Shown here: one piece after another, positions 8,978 through 20,800 of the stretch
Layout of the letters: every line of letters begins with the position of its first letter
How positions within the stretch are numbered: the first letter of the stretch is position 1
Source: Halocafeteria seosinensis
Taxonomy: Eukaryota > Sar > Bigyra > Bicosoecida
Reading direction: 5' to 3'
NCBI GenBank assembly: GCA_001687465.1
Contig: LVLI01000148.1
Location: 103,976-167,975, forward strand
DNA length: 64,000 nucleotides
Translations under genes and position numbers: made by a program
The notes under the pieces: generated by a model
What the model was told of the DNA's origin: nothing
Seen by the model: only the letters and a program-made list of their open reading frames with translations
The model's database searches: none

Positions 8978-11158
8978 CTAATGCTGCCGTCCAGACGGGC
9001 AAAGTCCGCATAAAATGTTTAAGATTGTACTTAAGAGTCCTCCTTTGGAGATTCTATTATTGTGTTTCCTCGATCTCTCATAGCTTAGCTCCGTGTATAA
9101 CGCGCTACTAGCGGGATCTTCATCCACTTGGGATTGTGTTTTTCCGAACCTTCTTCGCCTCTTGGAGAATTCTACCAACGCGTCCATAATATCACATTCT
9201 GCAAAGTCAGGCCATAGCATAGATGTTACGTAAATTTCCGCATATGCCAATTGCCACAGTAAGAAGTTGGAGAGGCGCAACTCCCCCGAAGTGCGTATGA
9301 GCAAATCAGGGTCGGGAAGTTCGGGGTTTGGCATGTAGCTGCGAAATAGCTTCTCGTTGACATCCTCTGCATGAAGATTTCCCTTTTGAGAAGCTTCAAC
9401 AATTGCTCGAGCAGTGTCCACTATCTCTTCTCGGCCACCGTATGAAAGCGCCAGACAGACCGTAATCTCCCGGTTATTTGCCGACTCCGCAACGACCTTG
9501 GCCACCTGCTGCCGGAGTATGAACGGTAAATCGTCTGTTCTACCATTGACAACCATTTTGACACCATTGTCAACTAGTTCTTTGCATTCTTCTTGGAGGA
9601 AATTTAGAAGTAATTTCATTAAAAAGTTAACTTCAGAAGGAGGTCGTTGCCAGTTTTGGGAACTGAAGGCATACACTGTTAGATTTTGGATATTTAGTTT
9701 ACGACAAAAGCGGATAGCGCGCAGGACGGCATCCACACCCGCTTTGTGGCCTTCCGATCTTGATATCCCCTTTTTCTCAGCCCATCTACCATTACCGTCC
9801 ATGATAATGGCTATATGATTCGGTGCTTTCCTTAAAACATCAGTATAGCTCCTTGTTTCTGATAGTGTCAATTCCACTGGTCTCGGGGTGAAATTAGCGA
9901 AAGGCGTTGGCAGCCAATTCTCGTTAAGAGACCACGGTACCATCTGTTGTACCAATTGAGGTATCCTTTCCGTCCGTATCATCACCAGCATTTCACCAGA
10001 AAGTGTGGTAGCCTCCAAGTTGCCAGCCATACCATTTCCAAGTAAACTACTGAGCTTTCTATTCTCCCTACTATCAGCAAACAGGAAATGGTCCTTTCCA
10101 CTAGGTACCGAATATGAAATGCTGAGAACGTCACCATAAGAGTTACACAGAGACACGCAGAGACGGGAGTCCATACGTGGAAGGAAGAATATCATCCATG
10201 GGAAATCGAATGCTACAGGGAGGACAGATTTGACTGTTATAGATAGCTGTGCTCTCTGTTCATAGCTGCTATAGAACTTGATATCGGCTCCATCTGGCAG
10301 TAGGGACGACCTCAAGACTGTGTCGTCAATATGCACTTCGACATCAACGGCCTCTACGTCGTTCCGTGAAGAGAGCTCCGAGAAGTAATTCTCAACCGTG
10401 TATGGTGTCGACGTGTTCGTGTTCATGCTGGCTACCCGTGTAGTTTGAAGCACCGCTACGGGCATACAGTCAATGCATGTTACCGAAACTGTAGAGCATA
10501 TTGTTTCAGAACTAAGTCCAATGCGCTGTCCGTCATCTCCGCGGACCACAAGTTGCGGATTTGGGAACTCTACTGTCTCATTCCCAGTACTGTAGCAGTA
10601 TTTATCTAGCAATATCTTTCGTTCCTTGTCAGACAGTTTAGTGCTATGGTAATCAATCTCCTGGACACTCGAATTCGATACGGGCTCACAAGAAGCCAGG
10701 CCTCCTCTATGAGGTGTACTAGCACGACTGTTTCGTTCATCAGCATCTGAACCGCGTACATCGCTTTCATATCCTCGAGGGGAATGACTCTGAGGCACCG
10801 AACAGGAGGATCGGGATGAGAAAAAAGTCTCCCGAGGATCATCTTCATTTTCCTCGTTATTTCCCGAGTTCTTTCGCCACAAATCTTTGTCTTCTTTATG
10901 GACAGCCTTCCCCTGACATGCATGGGTATCTGACCCACTGGTGACGGTACTGGTACCCCGTGTATCGTCTGTTATAGAGCCATTGTCGGCCTGGCTGCTG
11001 TTGGAGCCCCCATTTGCCGCCGAAGATTGCTGTTGATTGTGTGTTTCCTGACAATGCCACCGACGAGATGAAGGTGGGATATGATAGCTGAGGGCCCTCT
11101 GGATATAGTCTGACGGAAAGGCCTTCAGGCTCTCCGTAAAAGGTGAGATAGAGGCCAT
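8978..11158 (-). CDS. cis-Prenyltransferase (UPPS/DHDDS type) with large N-terminal extension
   Basis: One intronless frame of 726 residues. From about residue 445 it is a typical cis-prenyltransferase: IAIIMDGNGRWAEKKG, FSSQNWQRP, ALSYGGREEIV and LLIRTSGELRLSNF..WQLAYAE, the motifs that bind the diphosphates and Mg and hold the catalytic Asp. Such enzymes add isopentenyl diphosphate units to farnesyl diphosphate; in eukaryotes they make dolichol for protein glycosylation at the ER. Normal enzymes have about 250-330 residues. The first 440 residues here are extra: a Ser-rich disordered part (to about 170), then about 250 residues of mixed hydrophobic and polar sequence that look folded but that I do not recognise. 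A basic C-terminal tail follows the catalytic domain. The ATG at 11158 is the only good start for the full frame. Confidence 0.92.
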   Translation of the reverse strand: MASISPFTESLKAFPSDYIQRALSYHIPPSSRRWHCQETHNQQQSSAANGGSNSSQADNGSITDDTRGTSTVTSGSDTHACQGKAVHKEDKDLWRKNSGNNEENEDDPRETFFSSRSSCSVPQSHSPRGYESDVRGSDADERNSRASTPHRGGLASCEPVSNSSVQEIDYHSTKLSDKERKILLDKYCYSTGNETVEFPNPQLVVRGDDGQRIGLSSETICSTVSVTCIDCMPVAVLQTTRVASMNTNTSTPYTVENYFSELSSRNDVEAVDVEVHIDDTVLRSSLLPDGADIKFYSSYEQRAQLSITVKSVLPVAFDFPWMIFFLPRMDSRLCVSLCNSYGDVLSISYSVPSGKDHFLFADSRENRKLSSLLGNGMAGNLEATTLSGEMLVMIRTERIPQLVQQMVPWSLNENWLPTPFANFTPRPVELTLSETRSYTDVLRKAPNHIAIIMDGNGRWAEKKGISRSEGHKAGVDAVLRAIRFCRKLNIQNLTVYAFSSQNWQRPPSEVNFLMKLLLNFLQEECKELVDNGVKMVVNGRTDDLPFILRQQVAKVVAESANNREITVCLALSYGGREEIVDTARAIVEASQKGNLHAEDVNEKLFRSYMPNPELPDPDLLIRTSGELRLSNFLLWQLAYAEIYVTSMLWPDFAECDIMDALVEFSKRRRRFGKTQSQVDEDPASSALYTELSYERSRKHNNRISKGGLLSTILNILCGLCPSGRQH

Positions 11159-11440
11159 TTTGTATTCGTGACGGAGCGCTCCCCCTTGAAGCTTGTATGT
11201 ATCCTCCTCTTATACGACGCAGTACAGGTGAATGGTGCACTGTTTCTTATTATAATCTAAATGACATATCTGAGTATGGCCGCGAGAAACTTTTTTTTCA
11301 GGGGTTGTATGGAACAATCCGGGGGAATGACCACCTGTGTCAGTTATTCAACCCCTCTTCCCGCATTCAAGCCAAAACTTTTTAACTTCCAGATCTATGA
11401 CTTTGATGAGTTTAGATGTGGATTTGTTTTTTTTTTAATT

Positions 11441-13408
11441 TTATACTCGCTTGTGGATATTAAGTCTGCTGGATGCTTTCTCCAGGTCTTCCGAAAGACC
11501 ACTAGGAATGGAGTGACGATGTAAAACTTCAGCTGTACTGGTTGGAATCTCGCCGGTAGGCACAGAGACAATAGCATTCGCTGCCAAACGGAAATTTACA
11601 AATGTTGTGTGGTTGTTGATCTCGTGGTCGATCAGATCACGGGCATGCTCCAAGTTTGTAACTTTGGTTCCATTGATGTCGAGCAAGGGCAGGTGGACTA
11701 GCGTTGCTGCATCGTAACCAATCGTATCCCCGTGAGCCAACAAATGGGCCAGTACAACCACTTGTTCACCCGGTTTTTTCATTTCTTCGACAAAAGCGGC
11801 ATTGACAAGGCGAATTGGTGCTTTCATATCCCATTCGGGTCCCCTGCAGTAGAGAATTCGGATCCGAAGATTTTCGGTCGCATGTAGCTAAGCTGCAAGA
11901 TACTTACCACTGGGACTTCAAGTACGGTATACTTAAAGGAGTAAAGACTAAGCCAGAGCATACAAGATATGATGGTTTCCTGTCATACAACGTCGGAAGT
12001 ACCAATCTTGGAGGCTCCTCAAGAGTCACATTGACACGTTTCTTCTTTCCCTGGGAGGAGGAGAGGAGGAGTGTCTATACTAACGTTTTCGTGACATCTT
12101 TGGAAAGATACATACTTTTCGATATATTTCCATGCCAACCTCTTGTCCGTTAAATTTTAATGACAATGCGTGACCAAAGTTTATTCTCTCGGCTCCACGA
12201 AAAGGTATTGTTCCATCACTGGCCACCGGAATCCCTTCAATTGAGTAAATCTGCAAAAAGCGACAGCCGTAAAAGACTACACAGGAATCTCTGTAGTAAG
12301 TCATAGCTTACAACATCTTCTGATCGAAGAACTTCCGCTGCTTTGGCCGTCTTGCTCACTTTATTTACGAGTACGCCTCTGTTATCGTTGTCCAACAATA
12401 AATATTCTCTTAGGTAGGCGTTCTCTAAGCTCTGCCACATGCAGCCGATTCTTCCAAAGCCAGTCGGTTTTCCGTGTGCTTCGATATCCCGCAAGAAATG
12501 CTTAACAATAGGAGTAGGAATTACATAGCCTATGTTTTCAGCATCTTCTAAAGCTTGAAATGCAACACCCGCTGCGCGGCCGTTGTAGAATGCCGGGCCA
12601 CCTGAGTTACCACTATTGATAGCGGCATCTATCTGAAGAGCTAACAACGATGCAGTACTATGACTGTACTCTTGATAGTCCACTCGCGAAACTACACCAG
12701 ACGTAATGCTTAGATTATCTCCTCCCAAGGGGAAACCGACCACAGACACTCGGGACTGGAGGTCAGGTACCTCCTCTGTGAACTCTACAGCCGCATCCTT
12801 AACATTCTCCCAAAATGACTCCTTTTCCACCGTTAGAAGCGCTAAATCACAGTCATGCCCGATTCCCAGAACGGTTGCCGCGTACTTTGCAGCTTCTCCG
12901 TGCTTACGTATAAGTACACTCGAGTGGTATGCGACAGCATGGGCGTTCGTCCTGCAGCAGTTTGGAATTCTGAATTCCGCAGACAACCTGGACTTTACCC
13001 TCAACGCCAAGCTTACAATATCTTTTTCCCCGGTATAATGAATCCGGAAGCAGTGGACGATACTTCCGGCTTCATCTGCCAAGGCATCGCATAGTTCGGC
13101 TTCACACTGGAAGTGAATATCTTAACCACTGCACCAGCACGAGGCTTAGTAATTTGAATGCTCGAGGGCTCCTATCAGAGCCAAACCTCATACGCACCTC
13201 CAGCAAACTGAGAGGAATGGACAGGGTTCTCATAGTAATCGAATATCTCCGATCCCACTGTTTGATCGTCGTGAAGCACCCCATTACCCTCCTTGACCAC
13301 TCTCTGCTGCGTGTTAGCAGCATTTCTGCTTCGTTTGTTGCCTACTCCTTCTGAGATGGGTTCATTAGGCGCCTCTCCTGTGGCTTTCGCTTTCCTTTTT
13401 GGTGCCAT
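11441..13408 (-). CDS. Deg/HtrA-type serine protease (Deg9-like)
   Basis: Exons in reading order: 13408 to about 13187, 13144-13017, 12951-12312, 12250-12116, 12050-11908 and 11843-11441; about 556 residues. Introns 2-5 are 65, 61, 65 and 64 bp and keep frame. The first junction is uncertain: the only frame-keeping pair I found makes a 42-bp intron with a weak GTTTGG donor. The catalytic triad is visible as NAHAV (His), DCDLALL (Asp) and NSGNSGGPAF (Ser). PDZ-like segments follow (GVLVNKV, IPVASDGTIPFRGAE, LDINGTKVTNLE). The order and the Pro-Trp-Gln motif before the protease domain match plant-type Deg9/Deg2, which degrade or process proteins in nucleus or organelles. The N-terminus is basic with KRKAKA and NKRSR, suggesting nuclear import. 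Confidence 0.9.
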
Positions 13409-13644
13409 TATGAGCGTCTATTGTCCTGTCTACCATAACCTTTTCAACACCAACGAAACATGGCCTTATGGCTCCTAAACATCGCTAGAGTCACTCTACA
13501 TTCACAAGCAGTCTTGGAATTGAACACTGCTTGGACTCCACGTGACAACAACTTTCTATGTTCGCTGGGATTTCACGAAAATAGTGGAGAGACTTGCCAC
13601 TGGATGAGGAGAATGCAGCAGTATGTGAAATGGTTTCGTTTATG

Positions 13645-13887
13645 TTATATTACAGAGTGCCGTGCAGACGTTGTATTTCCTGCTACATTGCACAATGCAC
13701 TGCAGCGATGCGATAGATCCCCTCCCGAAGAGACTCGTGCAACGAGTACTAGTGAATGTTTAACTCCCAGTATCACGTCACTGGTGACTTCGAGGTTAGC
13801 TTCGTATAGCCGGCGATTCATTGAAGCGGCGCACACCATCATCTCCTGACTATAAGCATACATCTCTCTAAGTATGGCCATCAGCAT
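13645..13887 (-). CDS. Small hypothetical protein
   Basis: An ATG frame of 80 residues (MLMAILREMYAYSQEMM...) lies between the Deg and VOC genes. The first 60 residues are amphipathic and coding-like. A possible intron from about 13648 to about 13595 would replace the last two codons by about eight others. I recognise no family. It could be a chance frame; an overlapping plus-strand frame at 13460-13849 looks less natural. Confidence 0.3.
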   Translation of the reverse strand: MLMAILREMYAYSQEMMVCAASMNRRLYEANLEVTSDVILGVKHSLVLVARVSSGGDLSHRCSALCNVAGNTTSARHSVI

Positions 13888-13919
13888 CTAATACAAGTCT
13901 CAGTACATATACACTTCGC

Positions 13920-14348
13920 TTAAGAAATATTCCCTTCTGCATCCAATTCCAAGAATGGGTTGTATGCTATTTCCCAGAGGTGACCGTCTGGATCAGAGAT
14001 ATAGGCACTGTAGCCACCCCAGAATACTTTCACCGGACGCTTGACGATCTTGACACCTTTCCGCTCAAGATCAGTCACAATATCGTCTACTTCCTTCTCA
14101 CTTCTGGCGTTGTAGGCGATGGTAAATCCTTTGAACCTGGGTGCTTCCTTTTCTCCGTTCTGAACTGTGGCGTCTTCCGCAAGTTTATCATTCGGATACA
14201 GAGCTAGCATGAGCCCGTTCAGTTTGAAAAATGCAATACCATCACCTCCCATTTGCAAGCGTTTCCAACCGAATTTCTGCTCGTAGAAGTCCGTCGATTC
14301 CTTGAGATCCTGAACGCCAAGCGTAACAATGTTGAGTCGCTGCTCCAT
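13920..14348 (-). CDS. VOC/glyoxalase-like metalloenzyme domain protein
   Basis: From the ATG at 14348 (MEQRLNIVTLGVQD) the protein is 142 residues and consists of one vicinal-oxygen-chelate fold: an N-terminal beta-alpha module with STDFYEQKFGW and a C-terminal module with SDPDGHLWEIAYNP, which carries the His and Glu metal ligands. Relatives include glyoxalase I, bleomycin-resistance proteins and dioxygenases; substrate cannot be told. The frame continues upstream to an ATG at 14420, but that part contains a tract and AG (ttccctttgcag) that looks like a 3' splice site, so an upstream non-coding or small coding exon is possible. I chose 14348 because it starts right at the domain. Confidence 0.8.
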   Translation of the reverse strand: MEQRLNIVTLGVQDLKESTDFYEQKFGWKRLQMGGDGIAFFKLNGLMLALYPNDKLAEDATVQNGEKEAPRFKGFTIAYNARSEKEVDDIVTDLERKGVKIVKRPVKVFWGGYSAYISDPDGHLWEIAYNPFLELDAEGNIS

Positions 14349-14749
14349 GGCAGGTTCAGTGCGCAGTAGACAAACGATCCAACCACTTAGAATACCTGCA
14401 AAGGGAAAGATATCATCCAACTATCCGCGTTTCGGTGAGTATTTTCGTCCGAGACAATCTCGTCTGCTCCATACGATTACCCCGGGCCAGTCTGCTGGTA
14501 CAATGTACAACGGTACGATCTTCCATGAACTTCACATCTCTCGTGAAGCACAGAATTGCTGTGGATACGTCCTGCTAGTACCAGAAGTCGATACTACGGA
14601 AGTTTTGTCGTCCATTCATAGGTGATGATTATCCGTATTTTGTTGTCGGATCGGATAGCATGTGCGTGTCTCGTGGCAGCTAGATGAGACATAGCGTTCT
14701 TTGTTCGCTTGTTGAACCTCTGGATGCAGTTCCAGTGGTGTATTAGAGG
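14349..14749. other. Intergenic region between divergent genes
   Basis: About 400 bp separating the VOC gene from the first membrane-protein gene. It must hold both promoters. Apart from a possible upstream exon of the VOC gene I see nothing in it. Confidence 0.4.
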
Positions 14750-17412
14750 ATGACATGGAGTGACTGGTACAGGACCATATTCGGAAGGACTAATACTGTT
14801 TGGAAGGATTCGTTCCGAGCAATTCTGGTGGTGTTACTCGTTTGTGGAGCAGTGGAATTAGCGATACGGGTGAATCCACTGAAATGGTTGGGGCTACAAG
14901 TTCTGGGCTTCCGCGTCCTGAGTCATACCCTACTGGATTTCGTGCGCGATATGATAACGGGAAGTTCCTTTATGAACAAGCTCGCAATCACTCTTCCGGG
15001 TAATTTGGGCTTCGTCAATGGTTCTAACGCCACGCCTGAAACGGACTTGCTCACGATACTGACGGTACGGCATCCCTCAATCGCTGATCTGGATGTTGCA
15101 AGGAATGTCAGAGAACGAGATGAACTGGCGTACGCCACTGCTTGGGGGGCGAGTTTATTTACTGCAGTAATGATTCTTACCGTGGTCTCAACGCTTTTAC
15201 GGAAATACCAAGATGTGCTTGTGAACAACTTCGTGAGGTTGCTTTCGGAACCGCACAAAGTCGTAACCCAAATTATGCTCTCGTCACTTTTTGATCCGAT
15301 CTTGAAGTTCTTTTCGCCCGTTGCTTCGGTACATTTCGCTTCATTGGCAGCTACAATAGTCTTTGACTCTATCTTACAGTACAGTCCCCTGTTTCTGAGG
15401 GTCTACAGTGACTGTGACACCAGGAAAGTGGGACAACAATGGCACTGGTTTGACTTGATACCGTACAGCGATACATCTGCTAGCGATTGGCTCACTGAAC
15501 GCTTTGTCGAGACGTGTTCCAATCCTCAGTTTCCTAAAGAAAATGAAGTTTCCAAGTTTTGGCAGGTGCAAATGGGAACTTTGGCGTACTTCACTGCCGT
15601 TTTCTACTCACTAGCTGTACAAACGAAATCGTTAGACGTTGGTCCGTCCGGAACGGCAACGGCGACAATTGGGATTTATGCTGTAAATGCATTGTTTCGG
15701 ATACACCCTGTCATGGTTGAGAATAATGTCCCTTTTCTGCAAGTATTATCGCTTTGTCTCTTTTATTTCCCTGTGGTACTGTGCTTCGGCTTCTCCTTGT
15801 TATATATTCAGCAGTTTGCTCCACGGTTATCAGCGTGGGTAGTGAGAAACATTCCTCCACAAAGTCGGCAGAGTTTCCCTTCGTTAATCGCGATTTCTTT
15901 GATCAACTTGATTTCGGCGGCGTTGAGCTCGGTCTTTGGAGTTATCATTGGGAGACGTCTTGGTACATTCTTCCTAGTACACAACTTTTCAGTCGACAAA
16001 GATGTTGCTCTTGGGAGCCAGTTTGTGATTCCCCTTGTTCTGACTTCTCTGATGCTGAGATTCCTAGGATGCTGGAGTTGGCTAGTGTATCAGACCCACC
16101 TCCTAAAGCTTGATTGGAGCTTACCTCAGCCAATAACTTTAGAAGTAAGTAAGAAAACCTTCTCATGCTGATCCTTTGCTACGTCTTTAGGCTATGCCGG
16201 TTTCTGTGGCAGACTTGGAAAGTCAATAGGGAAATAGCTCATTCTCTCAGCGAAGGCGTAAACTTGCTAGAAGGGGAAACCCCCGTCTTCGACCGCATTC
16301 TTGATTTAGTTGGAGCGGTAGATGCAGCAGCTTCTCAACACGACGAAAGCACGTTTGTCGAAGTAACTGTAAAGCTGAACCTTAAGATTTTCTCCCGAGC
16401 ACGAGTCACCGTTCTCATGCCTCCGACTACGCTAACCCTTACAGGACTTGAAGACAAGCTACAGGTGAGAACGCGAGGGCGTCTGGTTGCGTTATTGTTG
16501 AGTATCGTTGGCCCCCAACACAATTCCGAGATCAGTCGAATTTTAGGGAAGGTTAGCATTGGAGGTTTGACGTCTAAGCTGCCTATAGAAGTTAGTTGGA
16601 TGAAGGAGAAACACTTGTGGGCTGGAGATGTTCCCCTTACGTTGAATATTCATATTAAGAAGGCAGCTCTTAGTACAATTGTTGGAACTGCCAAGCATTC
16701 GATGGCAGGGGCATCGGGAGGTATCAGGCGCATCAAACTGAATGCTCTTCTCGACACTTTGTCTCTTTTCCGTAACTACAAGCTATGGTTCCTGCTTCAA
16801 GAGTTTTGTATACCTATCGCGCAAACTGTTTTCGATACTCATGAACTGAGGCAGGAAAAGGAGACGGGTCCTGGATTAGGAAATCTACTGTCACAGAGCC
16901 AGAGGCTCTTTTCCTTCCAGAAAGTCGTCATTTCTGTGATCCAAAGCTGGTTGAATTACGCTGAGAGCATAGACGGTCCGGTAGTTACCCCCTGGAAACC
17001 ATGGAAAGGAAGGTTCGACGCGTTCAATCATTCTTTGAAGAAATGCGCCAGGTTGGACCGAATAGCACCAGATTTTTATTATCTAGACTGGCGGGGTATT
17101 ACTTCTGTCGGTTCTTTACTTATCTCACTGATTCGCCAAACCAGGCAGAGCCATGTCACAGATCCTCAGTTCTTAAGGCTCTTCAAGCTCATGGCCCTTG
17201 TAGTGGAGTCGCTACTGTGCGTCAAAGTCCTTCTTGCTTCTCAAGAATATGCTTCAAGGCAAGCACAGGAGGACACAAGAAATGCTTTCTGGGCGGTGGT
17301 GAAAAATGTAATGGATGTGACAGCGCATCTTCTGCGGGAGGATATCTCAGTGCTGTGCCGAATGACTCAATCCTTGTGGGACTTAAAGCAGGTAGAAGTA
17401 GTCAAGGAATAA
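14750..17412 (+). CDS. Multi-pass membrane protein A of an unrecognised tandem pair
   Basis: Exons 14750-16144 and 16213-17412 give 864 residues; the 68-bp intron uses AG at 16211-16212, because the nearer AG at 16189-16190 breaks frame. The first exon encodes an N-terminal half with about six hydrophobic segments (for example around residues 20-40, 130-150, 285-305, 340-370, 395-415 and 435-455). The second exon encodes a soluble, mostly helical half with beta-rich parts near its start (VEVTVKLNLKIF). No signal peptide and no family motif that I recognise. It is clearly related to the next gene: ALFRIHPVMVENN here against GLFSIYPVLLENG there, and GRRLGTFFLV against GRQLGYALLLG, with the intron at the same place just after the last membrane segment. 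Function unknown. Confidence 0.85.
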
Positions 17413-17844
17413 CACTGCTCAGTTTCCTTAATAACTTTTGGACTTACGTATTTCCCACCTCAAAACATCATGTTCCTAAGAAAAAGAGGTGAAAAAAAAA
17501 TCGTGTTCCTGTGTCCGCACTTAACCTCGTGCTGTGCTGGTGTTAACCTTTGGGGAGGTCGTGTTGAAGGCGCCGAAAAGTTTGCTGTGTTGAAGGGAGG
17601 AAACTTTAGAGTACTTCCGAGGCACATAAGGTGAGTTTTACGTCCTTGTATGTCATATGCCACCCCAGCAGAGATCGTCAGATATTTTTACGGGAGACGT
17701 CCAAGTTTAATTTTCCTTCTCTGCGGCGGTACACATGTTGCAGCCCAAGTGAACTTGAAGTTCACATCACATTTTCTCAGACTTTTTCTTGTTGCCCTTG
17801 TTACCTAGTACTTCCAATACAATTCTTGCTGTTTGTGGGACAAG
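17413..17844. other. Intergenic region between tandem paralogs
   Basis: About 430 bp holding the 3' UTR of membrane gene A and the promoter of gene B. Nothing else seen. Confidence 0.4.
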
Positions 17845-20800
17845 ATGAGCACTCCAGCGAACCAAGGAACAGGGGCACGGACGCGCATGGAAACGGATTC
17901 TGGGAGGAGAAACGGAAAAACGACGCCTGCAAGTAGCCCCAGCAAGAGTTCAAATAGGGAGAGTGGAGATTGGTTCCGGTGGATACGAGAGTACCCAAAG
18001 CACTGGGAGATTCCGCCTCGATTTTTTTACGCTTCAGTTATTGTGCCCATCGCACTTTTTGTCTTCTCCGCCAATGTTCGGGTCGAACTGGGTAACTTCG
18101 TTCTCCGACAATTTACAATTTTCCCCGCTCTGATTTATGCAGCTCACGATGCTTGGGTTGTTTGCAACAGTGTGCATTACGAAGGAGCGTTCGATGCTCC
18201 AGTGAATTACAATGCCACCAATGTGTCAAGTGAATTTGCTATGGAGGAATGGGCAAAGCAAATCACCGCTCAAATCAACCCGCATCCTGACTTGGGAAAT
18301 TCCCCCTTTTCCGCCTTTCTATGTGTATTCGTAGCTGCTGTGACGTTTCCGGTATGGAGCTCAGTAGTAGAAAAATCTATTATGTATTTCAAGAGTAAAT
18401 TTTTGCTCAGAGAAGATGCGAGTGCTGTACTGGTACGTAAGCGAATGGAAACGATTTGTTTCTCGATGTCTCATCCTTATTTGTCGCTACAGACAATGAT
18501 AATGAAACCATTGGCAAGAGTTTTGTCTTCTAAGCTGGCAGTGGAAACTATTTCATTGGTTTCATGCCTTGTGTTTTACTGGTTGTTTCAGTACCCTTCA
18601 CAAGCCTTCTCGATCGCCCGCTCACCCCCGGTGGCGGTGCCTGGACGTAGCAACAGCGGCGATGTGTGGAATTCCAGCATATTATCACCTTACAAGTCGT
18701 ACGACATTCGACAGTGGCTAGAATCGAAGTTTATTCCGATTTCAATCAGTGATCCCGGCTTGCTGTCTCAAAACCCGGCGGATTTACCGGGAAAGGGTAG
18801 TGTTAATTTTGAGAGGTGGCAGTTTACTGTCTCCGTAATTTTTTGGTGTGTACCATTGCTGTACCGATATGCTGTCAAATCTAAGACCGTCGAGACTCCT
18901 TGGATTTTCGACAAGCTTTCTGTGGGTGTATACTGGTTTGCCAATGGGTTGTTTTCAATATACCCGGTACTTCTTGAAAATGGTCTCTCTGTCTTCCAGG
19001 GAGTGTTGATGGCACTTCAGCTGGTGTTTCCGGTAGTCTTTCTTGGTTTCGTGATTGACCGGTTGCCTGCTCTTCTGGAGGTTTCGTCGAAGGTCAGCAG
19101 CGGCAGCGGTAATCAGAAAATGCTGCAGATGTTTAATATTGCTACTCGCCTGGTGTTTGTCTTATTAACGGTTTTGTTGTTGGGGGTGCCCCTTGGCAGA
19201 CAGCTAGGATATGCATTACTCCTGGGCACCAGATCTTCAGCCACCCCCGTGACGACACGGTTGTTTGAAATGGGGCTCCTCCTTGTCTTTTTCTACATAC
19301 TTTACCTGTATCTTGCTGCCATATATTGGCTGTACTACCAATCACCGTTTTTCAAAATCGCTTGGAATCGACCCAGCAACTTGGCCTTTCACGTAAGTTG
19401 TCGCGGTGCTACCTGGCACATGCGTTACTAATCTGTTAATAATGTGCTGCAGAGGTTCGGGCGAGACGATTCATTCCTGTCGAAGGTCTCAGAAATTATG
19501 CATAGAGAGCACGATGAAGCGTATTGGGAAACTCTTGCCAACATTGCATCGATTGGAGTGACCGACCTAGAGGATGAGACGATTGTACTAGACGCAGACC
19601 TTGGAACTGACAATGAAAGCAGTCGTGATTTGAGACTGGCGCGAATTCGTATAAATGGCTGTGCAGCAAGTGCTGCTGGCTCTTTAGATCTTTTTGAAAT
19701 CACAATTGGAGGAAGGCCGCGGAACGTTAACTCCCCAACACGGATTTCTGATATACATGTGAGGCCGCATCGACGTGATGATAAAATTACAGTAAGAATA
19801 ATCATTACCCTGAAGGCGCAATTTTTTCAATTGGCTTCCGCGTATATGAAAGAGTTCGCCGGCCGACAGGGCCCCCGGGTTATGCGCTATTTTTTTGGTG
19901 GAGAGGATGCAGACGAGACCGCTCTAAATTCGGTAAACGTTACAGCGAATTTCACTAGAAACCTGTCATCTGACTCCATATTTAAGAGCGTTTTACCTGA
20001 TATACCGCTTAATATCTTCTCGGCGGTCCGAACATTGACCACGAAAGGAGAATCTATTTGGGACTGCACCAGTGACGTAAAAGACATCATCGGAGACGAC
20101 ATCACAGACCGAGTGCAAAATGGTTTGGACGACCTTAGTGATGGGTTGCAGGGCCTAATATCAGAAGATATTATGCAAGTGCAGCAAGAGTTGGGAGATA
20201 TGCGCGAAAGCGTTGAACACGATGCAATCAAGTCAAGGTTGGAGCGCATTGAGAAAGTTTTGCAAGAGTTCATAGACCGTCCTCCAGCAACGCGGCGTGA
20301 CGTGTCAAACTTACTAAAGCGCTCTCTTGCAAGTTCATGGAACCTTTATAAGCAAATAAAGAAACTAAAACAAGACGGAAAGACGGCAGATATATCGGCA
20401 GAGACGCGGCGGTCAGACGAGATGGTCAACTATTTATTTGGACTCTTAAGGAAGGTGATCACAAAGACACTGCCGCTTGTGCTGCATCAGGCTCTTTCAG
20501 AAGCAATGACCGCCCCTTCAATGCAAGGCCTGTTTTCAGATCTCGATCACGTGACGGCAGCCCAAGGCGGTCTTACGGCTCAGATGAAATTCTTGCTGCT
20601 CAGTGCCGTTGGACTGTGTTACATCGCGTTCCAAGGTGAAGAACGAACCGATGTACTCTCGGAGGGTGGTATTGAAAATGGCGCTAACGACGGCGAGGGA
20701 GACACTACAGGCCGCAGAGGGAGCGAAGCTGCTCATCAACAACCTGATAATAGTAATAGCGTGCGAGCTTCTGCGCCGCAAGCCTCTGTGTCCGGTGGAA

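Noticed and set aside
13460-13849. 129-residue plus-strand frame between Deg and VOC genes
   Set aside because: No domain and uneven composition; the minus-strand frame at 13645-13887 looks more natural, itself only weakly supported.
16145-16190. Short 46-bp intron in membrane gene A ending at the first AG
   Set aside because: It breaks frame; the AG at 16211-16212 gives a 68-bp intron in frame.
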